DNA from: Planctomycetota bacterium
Lineage (GTDB): Bacteria; Planctomycetota; JAPUJT01
Assembly (NCBI GenBank): GCA_027296055.1
Contig: JAPUJT010000064.1
Location: 160,525-224,524 of the forward strand
Reading direction: 5' to 3'
Length of the DNA: 64,000 bases
Within the stretch, counting starts at the first letter, position 1. Every line of letters starts with the position of its first letter. This document shows positions 41,281 through 50,303 of the stretch, one piece after another. A program made the translations under genes and the position numbers. The notes beneath the pieces were generated by a model. That model was given only the letters and a program-made list of their open reading frames with translations. It searched no databases and had not been told where the DNA came from.

Positions 41281-43095
41281 TCACTGGAGGTGTTTCAGGG
41301 CGGATTCGAGGACGGTGTCGGTGCGGCCGAGCCAGTCGGACGGAAGCGGATGCACGATGACGTCGGGCTCGACACCCTTGCCGTCGTACAGCATTCCGTT
41401 CGGCTGGAACGAGGCCATCGAGGAGAGGGTCACGACGATCTGGCTGTGAGGGAGGCGGATCCCAGCTACCCGACCGCTCCCCCCGCCGCTCGGGGTTCCC
41501 ATGAGGGTCACACCGCTCAGTCCCTTGAGCGCCCCGAGGAAGACGTCGGTGGCGCTAAAACAGCCCTCATCCAGGAGGACGACCACAGGCTGAACGTAGG
41601 GGGAGAAATCCCCATTGTCCCTCTGGTCCCCCTTGCTCATTGGCGAGATCACCATGTAGTGCCATGCGCTGAAGTCCTTCTCCGGAAGCGCCCATTCCGG
41701 ACGGAAGCCGCCCGAAAACTTGGCGATCGTTCCCTTCTCTGCCTCCGACCAGACCTTCGAAGTGACGGGAAAGAGGAACCGGTTCTCCAGGTAGCCTTCC
41801 TTTTCTCCACGCGAGATTCCCGGAGGCAGCCGATAGGCCGCGACGTTCACGACACGGGGTCCGTCGTCCTCCTTCAGGAAGTAGGGGAGGAGTGTGCGCA
41901 GGACATCACGGGTCCCGCCCCCGTTTCCCCGAACATCGATGATGAGCCCGTGCGTCCTCTCGAATCGACGCATCGATCTTCGCAGGGCGTCGAGGATCTT
42001 GGAAGCGGACTCCATTCTTTCGATGCGCAGGTAGCCGATCTCCCCGGGCAGGACCTGATTGTTCATGCGAGGCCAGGGGCCGTAGGCGGGCCGTCTTCTC
42101 GAGGCGACCTGAACATCTCGAGGTCGGGTCCTCTTGCCGTCCTCGGATTCGAGCACCACCCGTATCGATCGGCTCTGTTTCAGGCCCAGGGCTTGCCGAA
42201 GATATGTGATGTAGCGCAGGTTGCGGACGGACTGGCTACGGATCCACTGGGGGGACCCCTGGGCAACGATCTCGCTGGCGGCGCGGAGCCATGATTCTAT
42301 CTCGAGCCCGTCCATGCTCCTCAGATAAGGATGCTCGAGATCGACGAAGTCAGATCGATCTTCTTCGAAGACAAAAACACGGCCTTCCGCCTCCCCGAAG
42401 AGGAAGGGCGCATAGCCCCGAGGAAGCACCCTGCCGGGGAAGCCTGCGATCCTGCTGTGCCCGTCTCCGAAGATGGCAAGGAACTTCTGGATCCGGATCT
42501 GAAGCTCGTCCAGAGGGATCGAATCCCCCAGCCCGGATTTCAGCTCTTCCAGGGCTGTCTTGTAATCGGCGCCTCGCCAGCTCGCGTAGGAGTACTGGCT
42601 CGCTATCCGCTGACGCAGCTCGTCGAGGTCTGCCCGCGCGCGCTCTCCCGGAATCTGGACGGCGGCCGGCTCGGCGCGTGACGGGCCTTTCTTTTTCTTC
42701 GTCCTGCGAGCGTCACGGACGGCTCGTCGATTCTCGTTCGTCATGACCACGTCGTTCAGGATCGACACTTTGTCCTTTTTCAGGTGGCGTACCTTCAGGT
42801 CCACCGTTGCCTCCGGCTCGTGGCCCATCTCGGTGAGGGTCCGCACGAGATCCTCTCCGAATCTCTGCTGCCACTTGTTGCCGTAGGTCTCTCTGCAGAA
42901 GCTCACGATCTTCTCGCAAGGGAGACCGTTCAGGGCAATCAGCTCGTACCAGGACCCATCCACCTGGACCTCGGGCGTCGAATCCTTCCAGCGGATGGCG
43001 GAATAGGGAGCCAGTTCGGGATAGTCCTGGGGGGAGGCGAGGAGAGTGGCGCAACAGGTGAGCGTGATCCAGGAGAGTTTGATAGTGCCCATCAT
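41281..43095 (-). CDS. Exported S41-family (C-terminal processing/tricorn-like) peptidase
   Basis: 604 residues with an N-terminal signal (LSWITLTCCATLLAS). A long N-terminal region (about 25-190) precedes the S41 module: a PDZ-like insert, the GLIIDVRGNGGG strand, then VVLLDEGCFSATDVFLGAL, where the Ser of FSA aligns with the catalytic Ser of GSASAS-type motifs (near residue 510). The closing GVEPDVIV is typical. Likely a periplasmic serine endopeptidase. The Cys just before the catalytic region is unusual. Confidence 0.88.
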   Translation of the reverse strand: MMGTIKLSWITLTCCATLLASPQDYPELAPYSAIRWKDSTPEVQVDGSWYELIALNGLPCEKIVSFCRETYGNKWQQRFGEDLVRTLTEMGHEPEATVDLKVRHLKKDKVSILNDVVMTNENRRAVRDARRTKKKKGPSRAEPAAVQIPGERARADLDELRQRIASQYSYASWRGADYKTALEELKSGLGDSIPLDELQIRIQKFLAIFGDGHSRIAGFPGRVLPRGYAPFLFGEAEGRVFVFEEDRSDFVDLEHPYLRSMDGLEIESWLRAASEIVAQGSPQWIRSQSVRNLRYITYLRQALGLKQSRSIRVVLESEDGKRTRPRDVQVASRRRPAYGPWPRMNNQVLPGEIGYLRIERMESASKILDALRRSMRRFERTHGLIIDVRGNGGGTRDVLRTLLPYFLKEDDGPRVVNVAAYRLPPGISRGEKEGYLENRFLFPVTSKVWSEAEKGTIAKFSGGFRPEWALPEKDFSAWHYMVISPMSKGDQRDNGDFSPYVQPVVVLLDEGCFSATDVFLGALKGLSGVTLMGTPSGGGSGRVAGIRLPHSQIVVTLSSMASFQPNGMLYDGKGVEPDVIVHPLPSDWLGRTDTVLESALKHLQ

Positions 43096-43107
43096 CTCAT
43101 CCGTCCA

Positions 43108-44250
43108 TCAGTCCTTCAGGAGGCTGCGAGCGATGACGACCCGCTGTATCTGAGAGGTGCCCTCGTAGATCTGCAGCACCTTGGCATCGCGCATCATCTT
43201 CTCGACGGGGTACTCGCGGCTGAAACCGTAGCCGCCGAGGATCTGCACAGCGTCGGTGGTGATCCTCATGGCGGAGTCGGCGGCCAGGGCCTTCGCCATC
43301 GACGCCTCCGTGTTGCTCGGCTTTCCCCGGTCGCTGAGCCAGGCGGCGTGCCAGGTGAGCCATCGGGCCGCCTGGATGTCCACGGCCATGTCGGCGAGCA
43401 TGAACTGGATCGCCTGGAACTGAGCGATCGGCTGTCCGAAGGCCCTGCGCTGCTTGGCATAGGCGATCGCCTGCTCCATGGCGGAGCGGCCGATCCCGAC
43501 TCCGCCGGCGGCGATACCCGGCCGGCTCCTCTCGAAGGTCTTCATGGCGATCGCGAACCCGTCCCCCTCCCGGCCGAGCAGGTTCCCCGCGGGCACGGCG
43601 ACCTCCTCGAATATCACCTCCGCAGTGTTCGACGCTCGCTGCCCCATCATGTCTTCCTTCTTGCCGATCGTGACACCGGGCGTGTCCTTGGGGACGACGA
43701 AGGCGCTCATGCCCTTGTGGCCCTTCGCCTTGTCGGTGTAGGCGAAGACGATGAACCATTTCGCCACGCCCCCGGCGGTCACGAATCGCTTCGTGCCGTT
43801 CAGGACGTAGCGGTCCCCCTTCTTCTTCGCCGTCGTGGCAATCCCGGCAACGTCGGATCCTGCGCCCGGTTCGGTCATACAGTAGGAGGCGAACATCACT
43901 TCTTCGCAAAGCGGTCCGAGGTACTCCTTCTGCAGTTCCGGCGTCCCGGCGATGACCAGCGGGGTTGCGGCCAGGTTGTTCACCATCAGGCAGACGGTGA
44001 TTCCCATGCATCCCCACGCCAGCTCTTCGGTGATGATCACCTCATCGAGACGGCTGAGACCGGCGCCGCCGAATTCATCGGGGACGACGGTGTTCATCAG
44101 GCCGATCCCGAAGGCCTTCACGCAGATATCCATCGGAAACTCGTCACCCGCGTCGTACTTCCTTGCGGCCGGAGCGATCTCGTCGCGGGCGAACCGATGG
44201 GCGGTGTCGCGCAGCGCCTCCTGCTCCCCGGTCAGCGAGAAGTCCACCAT
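43108..44250 (-). CDS. Acyl-CoA dehydrogenase
   Basis: 380 residues, the normal size. N-terminal helical domain, middle beta domain with the signature YCMTEPGAGSDVAGI, and a C-terminal domain with QIYEGTSQIQRVVIAR, which holds the catalytic Glu of the short/medium-chain and butyryl-type enzymes. FAD-dependent alpha-beta oxidation of acyl-CoA, passing electrons to ETF. GGAGGAAAGAG before the ATG is a strong ribosome-binding site. No ETF or thiolase is beside it. It is 12 nt upstream of the S41 gene in the same direction, so read-through is likely. Confidence 0.95.
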   Translation of the reverse strand: MVDFSLTGEQEALRDTAHRFARDEIAPAARKYDAGDEFPMDICVKAFGIGLMNTVVPDEFGGAGLSRLDEVIITEELAWGCMGITVCLMVNNLAATPLVIAGTPELQKEYLGPLCEEVMFASYCMTEPGAGSDVAGIATTAKKKGDRYVLNGTKRFVTAGGVAKWFIVFAYTDKAKGHKGMSAFVVPKDTPGVTIGKKEDMMGQRASNTAEVIFEEVAVPAGNLLGREGDGFAIAMKTFERSRPGIAAGGVGIGRSAMEQAIAYAKQRRAFGQPIAQFQAIQFMLADMAVDIQAARWLTWHAAWLSDRGKPSNTEASMAKALAADSAMRITTDAVQILGGYGFSREYPVEKMMRDAKVLQIYEGTSQIQRVVIARSLLKD

Positions 44251-44353
44251 CTCTTTCCTCCGTGGTCTTGGTACCGAGGCCGCATTTTAAGGGGCGGCAT
44301 GCGAAATAGCAATTGAGGGTATACAGATGCTAGAATCGGCGCGGGAGGGTGCC

Positions 44354-45070
44354 ATGAAGAAGATCCTCAAACTGTTCCACTTCCGGTCCCGGACGGGGCT
44401 CGGGTTTCTCGCCGCCTTCTTTCTTCTGGTGACGGCGAAGCCGACGCCCTTCTGGCTGGCCGTGGCCGGGTCCCTCGCGATCATCGGCGCCGCGATACGG
44501 ATCTGGGCGAGCGGCACTCTTCTGAAGGACGAGGTCCTCGCTCGCACGGGTCCGTACGCATTCACCCGCAACCCCCTCTATCTGGGATCGATCCTGATCG
44601 GGATCGGATTCGCTCTTGCCAACCAGGATCTCTTCTTCGTGGGTGCCGCCGGCCTGGTCCTCGGGTTGCGATACGGACAGACGATCACGAAGGAGGAGGA
44701 GAAACTTCGTGCGAAGTTCGGGGACGATTTCGTTGCCTACTGCGGGGAGGTGCCGCGCCTCCTGCCGTTTCCCGGAAAGCTCCCCGCGAGGGGGGCGTGG
44801 CTGGAGGGCTTCTCCGTGCGGCAGGCCGTTCGCAACCAGGAGGCGGAGGCGGCCTTCGGCATTCTCGCTCTGCTACTCGCGCTGGCTTATCCCGCATGGA
44901 CGAGGGACTACGCCCTCTTCCGGGTGGTGGTCTGCGTGGCGATGGGGGCCTTCCTCATAGGTCGTGCGGCCTTGTTCCCGCTCTTGAAATCCGATTCGAA
45001 GAACCGTCTCGTCAACATCCTGCAATACGCTTTCTCGCGGAAGAAGTACGAGAAGCTCCGCTCCGGTTGA
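44354..45070 (+). CDS. Isoprenylcysteine/phospholipid methyltransferase-family membrane protein
   Basis: 238 residues from the ATG with GGAGG upstream (an ATG nine codons earlier is weaker). Multiple TM helices; the ICMT/PEMT signature GPYAFTRNPLYLGSILIGIGFAL and the later KEEEKLRAKFGDDFVAY are present. Family members methylate prenylcysteine, phosphatidylethanolamine or other lipids using SAM. The bacterial substrate is unknown. It is divergent from the acyl-CoA dehydrogenase and precedes the M1 peptidase. Confidence 0.88.
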   Translation: MKKILKLFHFRSRTGLGFLAAFFLLVTAKPTPFWLAVAGSLAIIGAAIRIWASGTLLKDEVLARTGPYAFTRNPLYLGSILIGIGFALANQDLFFVGAAGLVLGLRYGQTITKEEEKLRAKFGDDFVAYCGEVPRLLPFPGKLPARGAWLEGFSVRQAVRNQEAEAAFGILALLLALAYPAWTRDYALFRVVVCVAMGAFLIGRAALFPLLKSDSKNRLVNILQYAFSRKKYEKLRSG

Positions 45071-45122
45071 GCAACTCTTCAATTCCGCGGGGCCGACGAC
45101 CGACCTGGGAAGGAGTCTTCCG

Positions 45123-47786
45123 ATGAACGCGCGTCTTCGACCTCTGCTTGTCTCGAGCCTCTGGATATTCCTGGTCCTTCTCATGCTCCCGACCCGGGCC
45201 GTCGCCGACGATCCCTTCACGGGTCCTCGCTCCGAACGCCGGCTGCCGAAGGAGCGGACGGTAGACATCCAGCACATGAAGGTCTCCCTCACCATCCACC
45301 ATTCCGAGGGCCGGATTCGAGGTAAAGCGGAGATCACTCTGGTTCCTCTCCGGGATTCCCTCGCGGAGGTCGCCCTCGATTGCGCCGAGCTGCTGGTGAA
45401 AAAGGTGTCCCGCCCCGACGGGAAGCCCTACAAGTTCAGGCAGGCCGGGGAGCGCCTGATGATCGAATGCGACCCGCCACTCGGCGGGGATTCCCCCGTG
45501 ACGATCACGATCCAGTACGAGGGGCATCCGAAGCGAGGTCTCTACTTCGTCGGTCCGGATGATGGCTACCCGAACAAACCCAGGCAGATCTACAGCCAGG
45601 GAGAGCCGGAAGATACGCGCTTCTGGATCCCCTGCCACGACTATCCGAACGATCGGACGACGAGCGAGCTGATCGTCACCGTGAAGCGGCCGTACATCGC
45701 CATCTCGAACGGAAGGCTGGTGGAGGTGGTGGACGACAGCGCCAGCGGGTCGCGCACGTTTCACTGGAAGGAGGACGTGGCCCATGTCTCCTACCTGATC
45801 TCCCTGGTGGTGGGAGAGTTCAACGAGATCAAGGAGCAGGCGGGAGACGTGATGCTTTCCTACTATGTCTCCAGGGAGGACACGGAGAAGGCCGCCACCT
45901 CGTTTTCGAGGACTCCGGAGATGATGAAATTCTTCGCCGAGCGGATCGGCCTGCCCTATCCTTACGAGAAATACTCCCAGGTGACGGTTCACGACTTCAT
46001 GTGGGGCGGCATGGAGAACATATCCGCGACCACCCTGACTCATCGGACACTGCACACCAAGCGCTCCCGGCCGATCGCCAACAGCGACGGCCTCGTGGCG
46101 CATGAGCTGGCCCACCAGTGGTGGGGGGATCTTCTGACCTGCCGATCCTGGCCGCACATCTGGCTGAACGAAGGGTTCGCCACCTACTTCACATCCCTAT
46201 GGTTCGAGGACACGGACGGCGTCGATGAATTTCGGTATCGGGTGCTCGGCCACCACCGGTCCTACCAGGGGGAGGACCGCGACGAGTACCGCAGGCCGAT
46301 CGTTCAGGACGTCTATATCGATCCGATGAATCTCTTCGACTCCCATACGTACCAGAAGGGGGCGAGCGTGCTGCACATGCTTCGATTCGTCCTCGGCGAG
46401 AAAGGGTTCTGGAGGGGAATCAGGCAGTACGCGAAGAAGCACCAGGTCGGGGTGGTGGAGACCGAGGACTTTCGCCGGTCGATGGAGGATGCCACGGGTC
46501 GCGACCTCAGCACCTTCTTCCGCCAGTGGGTCTACCAGGCGGGCCACCCGAAGTTCCGAGTGACGTGGGATTGGGACCCGAAGATGAAGATGGTGGAGCT
46601 ACGGGTGACGCAGGTCCATCGGGTGGATGCCCTCACCCCTCTCTTCGAGACACCGGTCGGGATCGAGCTGACCATGAAGGCAGAGACGAAGAGCTTTCGT
46701 GTCTCGATCCGGGATCGGGATCAGGTCTACTACCTACCCGCTGAAACGCGCCCACAGATGGTTCGATTCGATCCGGGCGGCTGGATCTTGAAGGAGCTGG
46801 AATTCAAGAAGGGGAGGGATGAGATCCTTTTCCAGCTCGAATTCGACAGCGATGTGATCGGACGGATCGAAGCGATCCGGATGCTCGAGGAGACGAGCCC
46901 GTTCCCGGAGGGGTTCGACGCCCTGGGCAAGAGGATCGTGACCGATTCGTTCTGGGGCGTCCGTGTCGAGGCGGCCGGCGCCCTGGGGACCTGGGGAGGG
47001 AGGGCGGCGTTCACCCACCTGGCGCGCGCCGCAGGGGACGACGACGCGCGGGTGCGACGGGCGGCGGTGCAGGCCCTGGGCAAGCTGAGGAGCGAGCCGG
47101 CCCTGAGGATCGTGCGGTCTGTTTTTGCCGGGGACTCGAACGACTACGTCGAGGCGGCCGCGGCGGAGACTCTGGGCGAGTTCCATGGGAAGGGCGTGGA
47201 GAAGGAGCTGATCGCGGGGCTCGATCGTCCATCGCATGTGGAAGTCCTGCGGACGGGGATCGTCCGCGCGCTCGGGAAGCTGCATCAGGAGGATCTGATC
47301 CCCACGCTCCTCCTCGAGACGAAGTATGGCAGACCTCCTCGGTCGAGAGAGGCGGCGATCAAAGCCCTCGGGGAGTTCGCGGGGAAGGACCCCAAGGTGC
47401 GGGAGCGACTGGTGACCCTCCTCCGAGACCCGTACATCTGGGCCCGGCGCGCCGCGGCGGATGCCCTGGGTGCAGCGGGGGATCCCGATTCGCTGGAAGA
47501 TCTTCGAGGGCTTCTCGCCCGGGAGCCGGATGCCAGGGTTCGCGAGCGGGCCCGCCTGGCGATCCGCAAGCTCGAGGGCAGGATGCCTCAGGAACTGGAT
47601 CGGCAGGAGGAGAGGATCCAGAGGGTCGAAGAGGAACGGGAGGAGCTGAGGGCCCGGTTGGCCGCGCTGGAGGAGGAGCTGGCCAGACACGTCCGGCGGA
47701 GGCGCGAACTGGAGGTCGAGCTGCGGGAACAAAAGGAGAGGATCCGAGCCTTGGAGGAGGCGCCTGCGGCACCCGCCCTGAAATGA
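45123..47786 (+). CDS. Exported M1-family aminopeptidase with HEAT repeats and coiled-coil tail
   Basis: 887 residues with a signal peptide (about 1-28). The M1 core (about 45-500) carries the exopeptidase motif GGMEN (295-299), the zinc site HELAHQWWG (His327, Glu328, His331) and NEGFATYF with Glu350. After a beta domain come HEAT repeats (about 590-820, for example WGVRVEAAGALGTWGGRAA). Last is a long Glu/Arg-rich coiled coil (about 825-880). It removes N-terminal residues from peptides in the envelope. The HEAT and coiled-coil extension suggests docking or oligomerisation. Confidence 0.92.
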   Translation: MNARLRPLLVSSLWIFLVLLMLPTRAVADDPFTGPRSERRLPKERTVDIQHMKVSLTIHHSEGRIRGKAEITLVPLRDSLAEVALDCAELLVKKVSRPDGKPYKFRQAGERLMIECDPPLGGDSPVTITIQYEGHPKRGLYFVGPDDGYPNKPRQIYSQGEPEDTRFWIPCHDYPNDRTTSELIVTVKRPYIAISNGRLVEVVDDSASGSRTFHWKEDVAHVSYLISLVVGEFNEIKEQAGDVMLSYYVSREDTEKAATSFSRTPEMMKFFAERIGLPYPYEKYSQVTVHDFMWGGMENISATTLTHRTLHTKRSRPIANSDGLVAHELAHQWWGDLLTCRSWPHIWLNEGFATYFTSLWFEDTDGVDEFRYRVLGHHRSYQGEDRDEYRRPIVQDVYIDPMNLFDSHTYQKGASVLHMLRFVLGEKGFWRGIRQYAKKHQVGVVETEDFRRSMEDATGRDLSTFFRQWVYQAGHPKFRVTWDWDPKMKMVELRVTQVHRVDALTPLFETPVGIELTMKAETKSFRVSIRDRDQVYYLPAETRPQMVRFDPGGWILKELEFKKGRDEILFQLEFDSDVIGRIEAIRMLEETSPFPEGFDALGKRIVTDSFWGVRVEAAGALGTWGGRAAFTHLARAAGDDDARVRRAAVQALGKLRSEPALRIVRSVFAGDSNDYVEAAAAETLGEFHGKGVEKELIAGLDRPSHVEVLRTGIVRALGKLHQEDLIPTLLLETKYGRPPRSREAAIKALGEFAGKDPKVRERLVTLLRDPYIWARRAAADALGAAGDPDSLEDLRGLLAREPDARVRERARLAIRKLEGRMPQELDRQEERIQRVEEEREELRARLAALEEELARHVRRRRELEVELREQKERIRALEEAPAAPALK

Positions 47787-49301
47787 TCAGTACGTCCGCC
47801 GGTCCTTCTTCTTGGGAGGAGGCGGCTTCTTTTCGCCCCCGGCCGCCGGAGGAGAGAAGGCCGAGCCGTCGAGGCCGGTGTTGAACCGGACGGCTGTCAT
47901 CACGTTCTTGTAGAGCAGTTCCACATCCGAATCGACGATGGCGAGGACGGCGTCCTGCTTGTGAGGCAGGCGCAACCCCTCGACCACGCGGTACGAATCG
48001 GGCCATATTTCTGTCTTCACCGCCTGGTCCCCCTGGATCGTCGTTCCCGCCATCTTCCGGAGGAAGAAGCTCTCCGTGTCGATGTAATAGGTGTGCTTGT
48101 TTCCCTCCCTGGGGGTGACCTCCACGACGAAGGTCTCGTTCCCGTCCACCTGCTCCTTTCCCTTCAGAATCGCTTTCGCCCCGATCTCTTTCAGGGAGAG
48201 CAGCTCCGAGCCGTTGGCTCTACGCGCCCTGTTTCTTAGCTCCACCAGCTCGTCACCCTCGATGCGGCTCAAGGTCCCACCGTTCTTCTGCCAGCCGATC
48301 TTTCCGTCGTAGGCGCGCACGATGCGAAGGGGACCGCCTTCCAGCTCGAGAATGAACCGATCCGGCCACTTCAGCTTGATCGTCAGCTTTCCCGAGAACT
48401 CTCCGCCCTGGGTCTCCAGGCTGAAGTCCCAGGTCTCGATCCGATCCTGAGCGCCTCGAACAGCCGCCTCCCCTCCGATCGCCTCCACGTACCTGGAGAT
48501 GATCCGTTCGGCGCCTCCTTCGGCGGACCGGCCGGAGGAAGGTGGCGAGAAGTCTGCCTGTTCGAGCCCCGTGTTCACCAGGGAGTCCACTCGCCGTAGC
48601 TTGAAGAGCTGCTCCTCGTCCCTCGCCGGGATCGACCGGACCATGTCCATCGCCGACGGGGCCTTGATCTTGTTCTGGACCGCGTAGTCGGTGATCCACG
48701 TCTCTATCAGGACCTCGGCCCCCTGTTCGGATGAGGTGCTCTTGCTCTTGATCAGCAGGTAGGTCTCGGTGTCGAAGAAGTGTGTGACCTTCCGTCCCTC
48801 CCTGGGGATCACCTCGATAACCCAGGCTTTCTTCCCGGCGACTTCCTCCTTGCCCACGAGCACGAGGCGGGCCCCGATCTCAGCGGGCCGGATCAGATCG
48901 GCACCGAAGGCCCGGAGGGCCTCGTTGCGAAGCTCTATCAGAACTTCCCCCTTCAGGTAGGAAAAAGCCCCCTGCCGGATCTCCCATCCTCGCTCGCCAT
49001 CGTAACCGCGCACGAGATGGAACTTCTGACCGGCGATCTCCGCCTCCACTTCCATCCGGTAGCGATCCGGACGCATCTTCTTCGTGAGGAGCTTTCCCTT
49101 CCCTTCCGCGGCGAACGTCTCCAGGGAAAACTCCCAGCGCTCCGTGCTGTCCTGCACCTGGTCGATCACGGCCAGCACGCCGGTCGCCTCGAGGTGCTTC
49201 CGGACGACCTCTTCCGCGGTCTGTGCGAGGACCGTCGCCGGCGACATGAAGCCCAGGAGGGCGACGATCACGGAAAGCAGAGAGGGCGTTGTCCGGTTCA
49301 T
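47787..49301 (-). CDS. Exported protein with two tandem LolA-like domains
   Basis: 504 residues with a signal peptide ending VLAQ. Two homologous units (about 27-240 and 265-480) share patterns such as VRKHLEATG / ISRYVEAIGG, PDRYRMEVE / PDRFILELE, and GYDGERGWEI / AYDGKIGWQK. They have the open beta-barrel pattern of LolA/LppX lipid carriers. The unit is also homologous to the single domain in the next gene. Such proteins may carry lipids or lipoproteins across the periplasm. A Lys/Pro-rich tail (PPPPKKK) ends the protein. It is tail to tail with the M1 gene with no gap. Confidence 0.8.
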   Translation of the reverse strand: MNRTTPSLLSVIVALLGFMSPATVLAQTAEEVVRKHLEATGVLAVIDQVQDSTERWEFSLETFAAEGKGKLLTKKMRPDRYRMEVEAEIAGQKFHLVRGYDGERGWEIRQGAFSYLKGEVLIELRNEALRAFGADLIRPAEIGARLVLVGKEEVAGKKAWVIEVIPREGRKVTHFFDTETYLLIKSKSTSSEQGAEVLIETWITDYAVQNKIKAPSAMDMVRSIPARDEEQLFKLRRVDSLVNTGLEQADFSPPSSGRSAEGGAERIISRYVEAIGGEAAVRGAQDRIETWDFSLETQGGEFSGKLTIKLKWPDRFILELEGGPLRIVRAYDGKIGWQKNGGTLSRIEGDELVELRNRARRANGSELLSLKEIGAKAILKGKEQVDGNETFVVEVTPREGNKHTYYIDTESFFLRKMAGTTIQGDQAVKTEIWPDSYRVVEGLRLPHKQDAVLAIVDSDVELLYKNVMTAVRFNTGLDGSAFSPPAAGGEKKPPPPKKKDRRTY

Positions 49302-49323
49302 GGTTTCGACCTCCGCTCGGGAG

Positions 49324-50178
49324 CTAATACCAGCCCCTCTTCTTCCCCTCCGGCTCGGGTTCGTGCGTGTGCTTCGTCTCGTCGACGGGCTTCTCCTTCC
49401 CCTGGCCGAAAGGGTTCATGAAGTCCGACTTATCGAGACCCGAGTTGAACTTCACGCTGTCGAGCTTCATTTGCCAGGCCAGCTCGATGCCCATGTCGGC
49501 CACCATGGCCTTCACGCTGATCTTCTCCGGCACGCGCACGCCCTCGACCTCACGGTACGAAGTGACGCGTGCGTCGAGTTCCGCCTCCATGCCCTGCTGG
49601 ATCGTCGTACCGGAGAACCCCAGGACGAGGTAGGTTTCGGGGTCCAGATAGTAGGTGAGCTTGAAGCCTTCCTTGGGAGTCGTTTCCACGACCAGGGCGG
49701 TCTCTCCCTCCAGGTCCGTCGTCCCGTCCATCTCTATCTTCGCGCCCGACTGCTCCGCCCAGAGCAGCTCGCCTCCGATCGTGCGGAGCGCCAGGTTTCG
49801 CAGCTCGGTCAGCTCGGGGCCTTCCATGGGAGATGCTATACCCTGATCCTCCTGCCAGGCGGTCTTGCCGTCGAATCCCCGTATCTGGTTGAACGGCTGT
49901 CCGGCCGCCTCGAGCTCGAGCGTCCAGAGGATGAAGTCGGGTTGCATCACCTTCACCTCCAGCTTCCCCTTGGATACATTTCCGAAGGCATCCACCGTGA
50001 CCGTCCACGTCTCGACCTTGTCCTTGATGCGATCCAGCGCCTTGCGGCCGCCGACGGCGGCGAGGTGCCTGGCCAGGACCTCATCCGCGGTCTGGGCGAA
50101 GGCTGCCGGGCCGGGAAGGAGAAAGGCGAGGGCGACGACCCCGAGAAATGGGATCGCGGATGTTTGCATATGAGGCAT
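49324..50178 (-). CDS. Exported LolA-like domain protein
   Basis: 284 residues with a signal peptide (LGVVALAFLLPGPAAFAQ) and one LolA-like unit matching those in the following gene, including LARHLAAVGG, PDFILWTLELE, GFDGKTAWQE and FKLTYYLDPETYLV. The ATG is preceded by AAGGGA. It lies 22 nt upstream of the two-domain paralogue, so they are one transcript and probably arose by duplication. A Pro/Glu-rich tail ends in GKKRGWY. Lipid or lipoprotein binding in the periplasm is inferred from the fold only. Confidence 0.8.
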   Translation of the reverse strand: MPHMQTSAIPFLGVVALAFLLPGPAAFAQTADEVLARHLAAVGGRKALDRIKDKVETWTVTVDAFGNVSKGKLEVKVMQPDFILWTLELEAAGQPFNQIRGFDGKTAWQEDQGIASPMEGPELTELRNLALRTIGGELLWAEQSGAKIEMDGTTDLEGETALVVETTPKEGFKLTYYLDPETYLVLGFSGTTIQQGMEAELDARVTSYREVEGVRVPEKISVKAMVADMGIELAWQMKLDSVKFNSGLDKSDFMNPFGQGKEKPVDETKHTHEPEPEGKKRGWY

Positions 50179-50303
50179 CGGTTTCCCTTTCAGTTGTCTT
50201 GATGCGAACCGCGATCATCCTACGGATGTCGCGGGGGAGGGTCAAGCGGACGGGACCTCCGCCGCTTGACAGGGATCCCCGCCTACCCTACGATCGGCCC
50301 GAC

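Noticed and set aside
42784..44316. 510-residue plus-strand frame
   Set aside because: Antisense to the acyl-CoA dehydrogenase and S41 genes; no ribosome-binding site or family motif. A typical GC-rich shadow.
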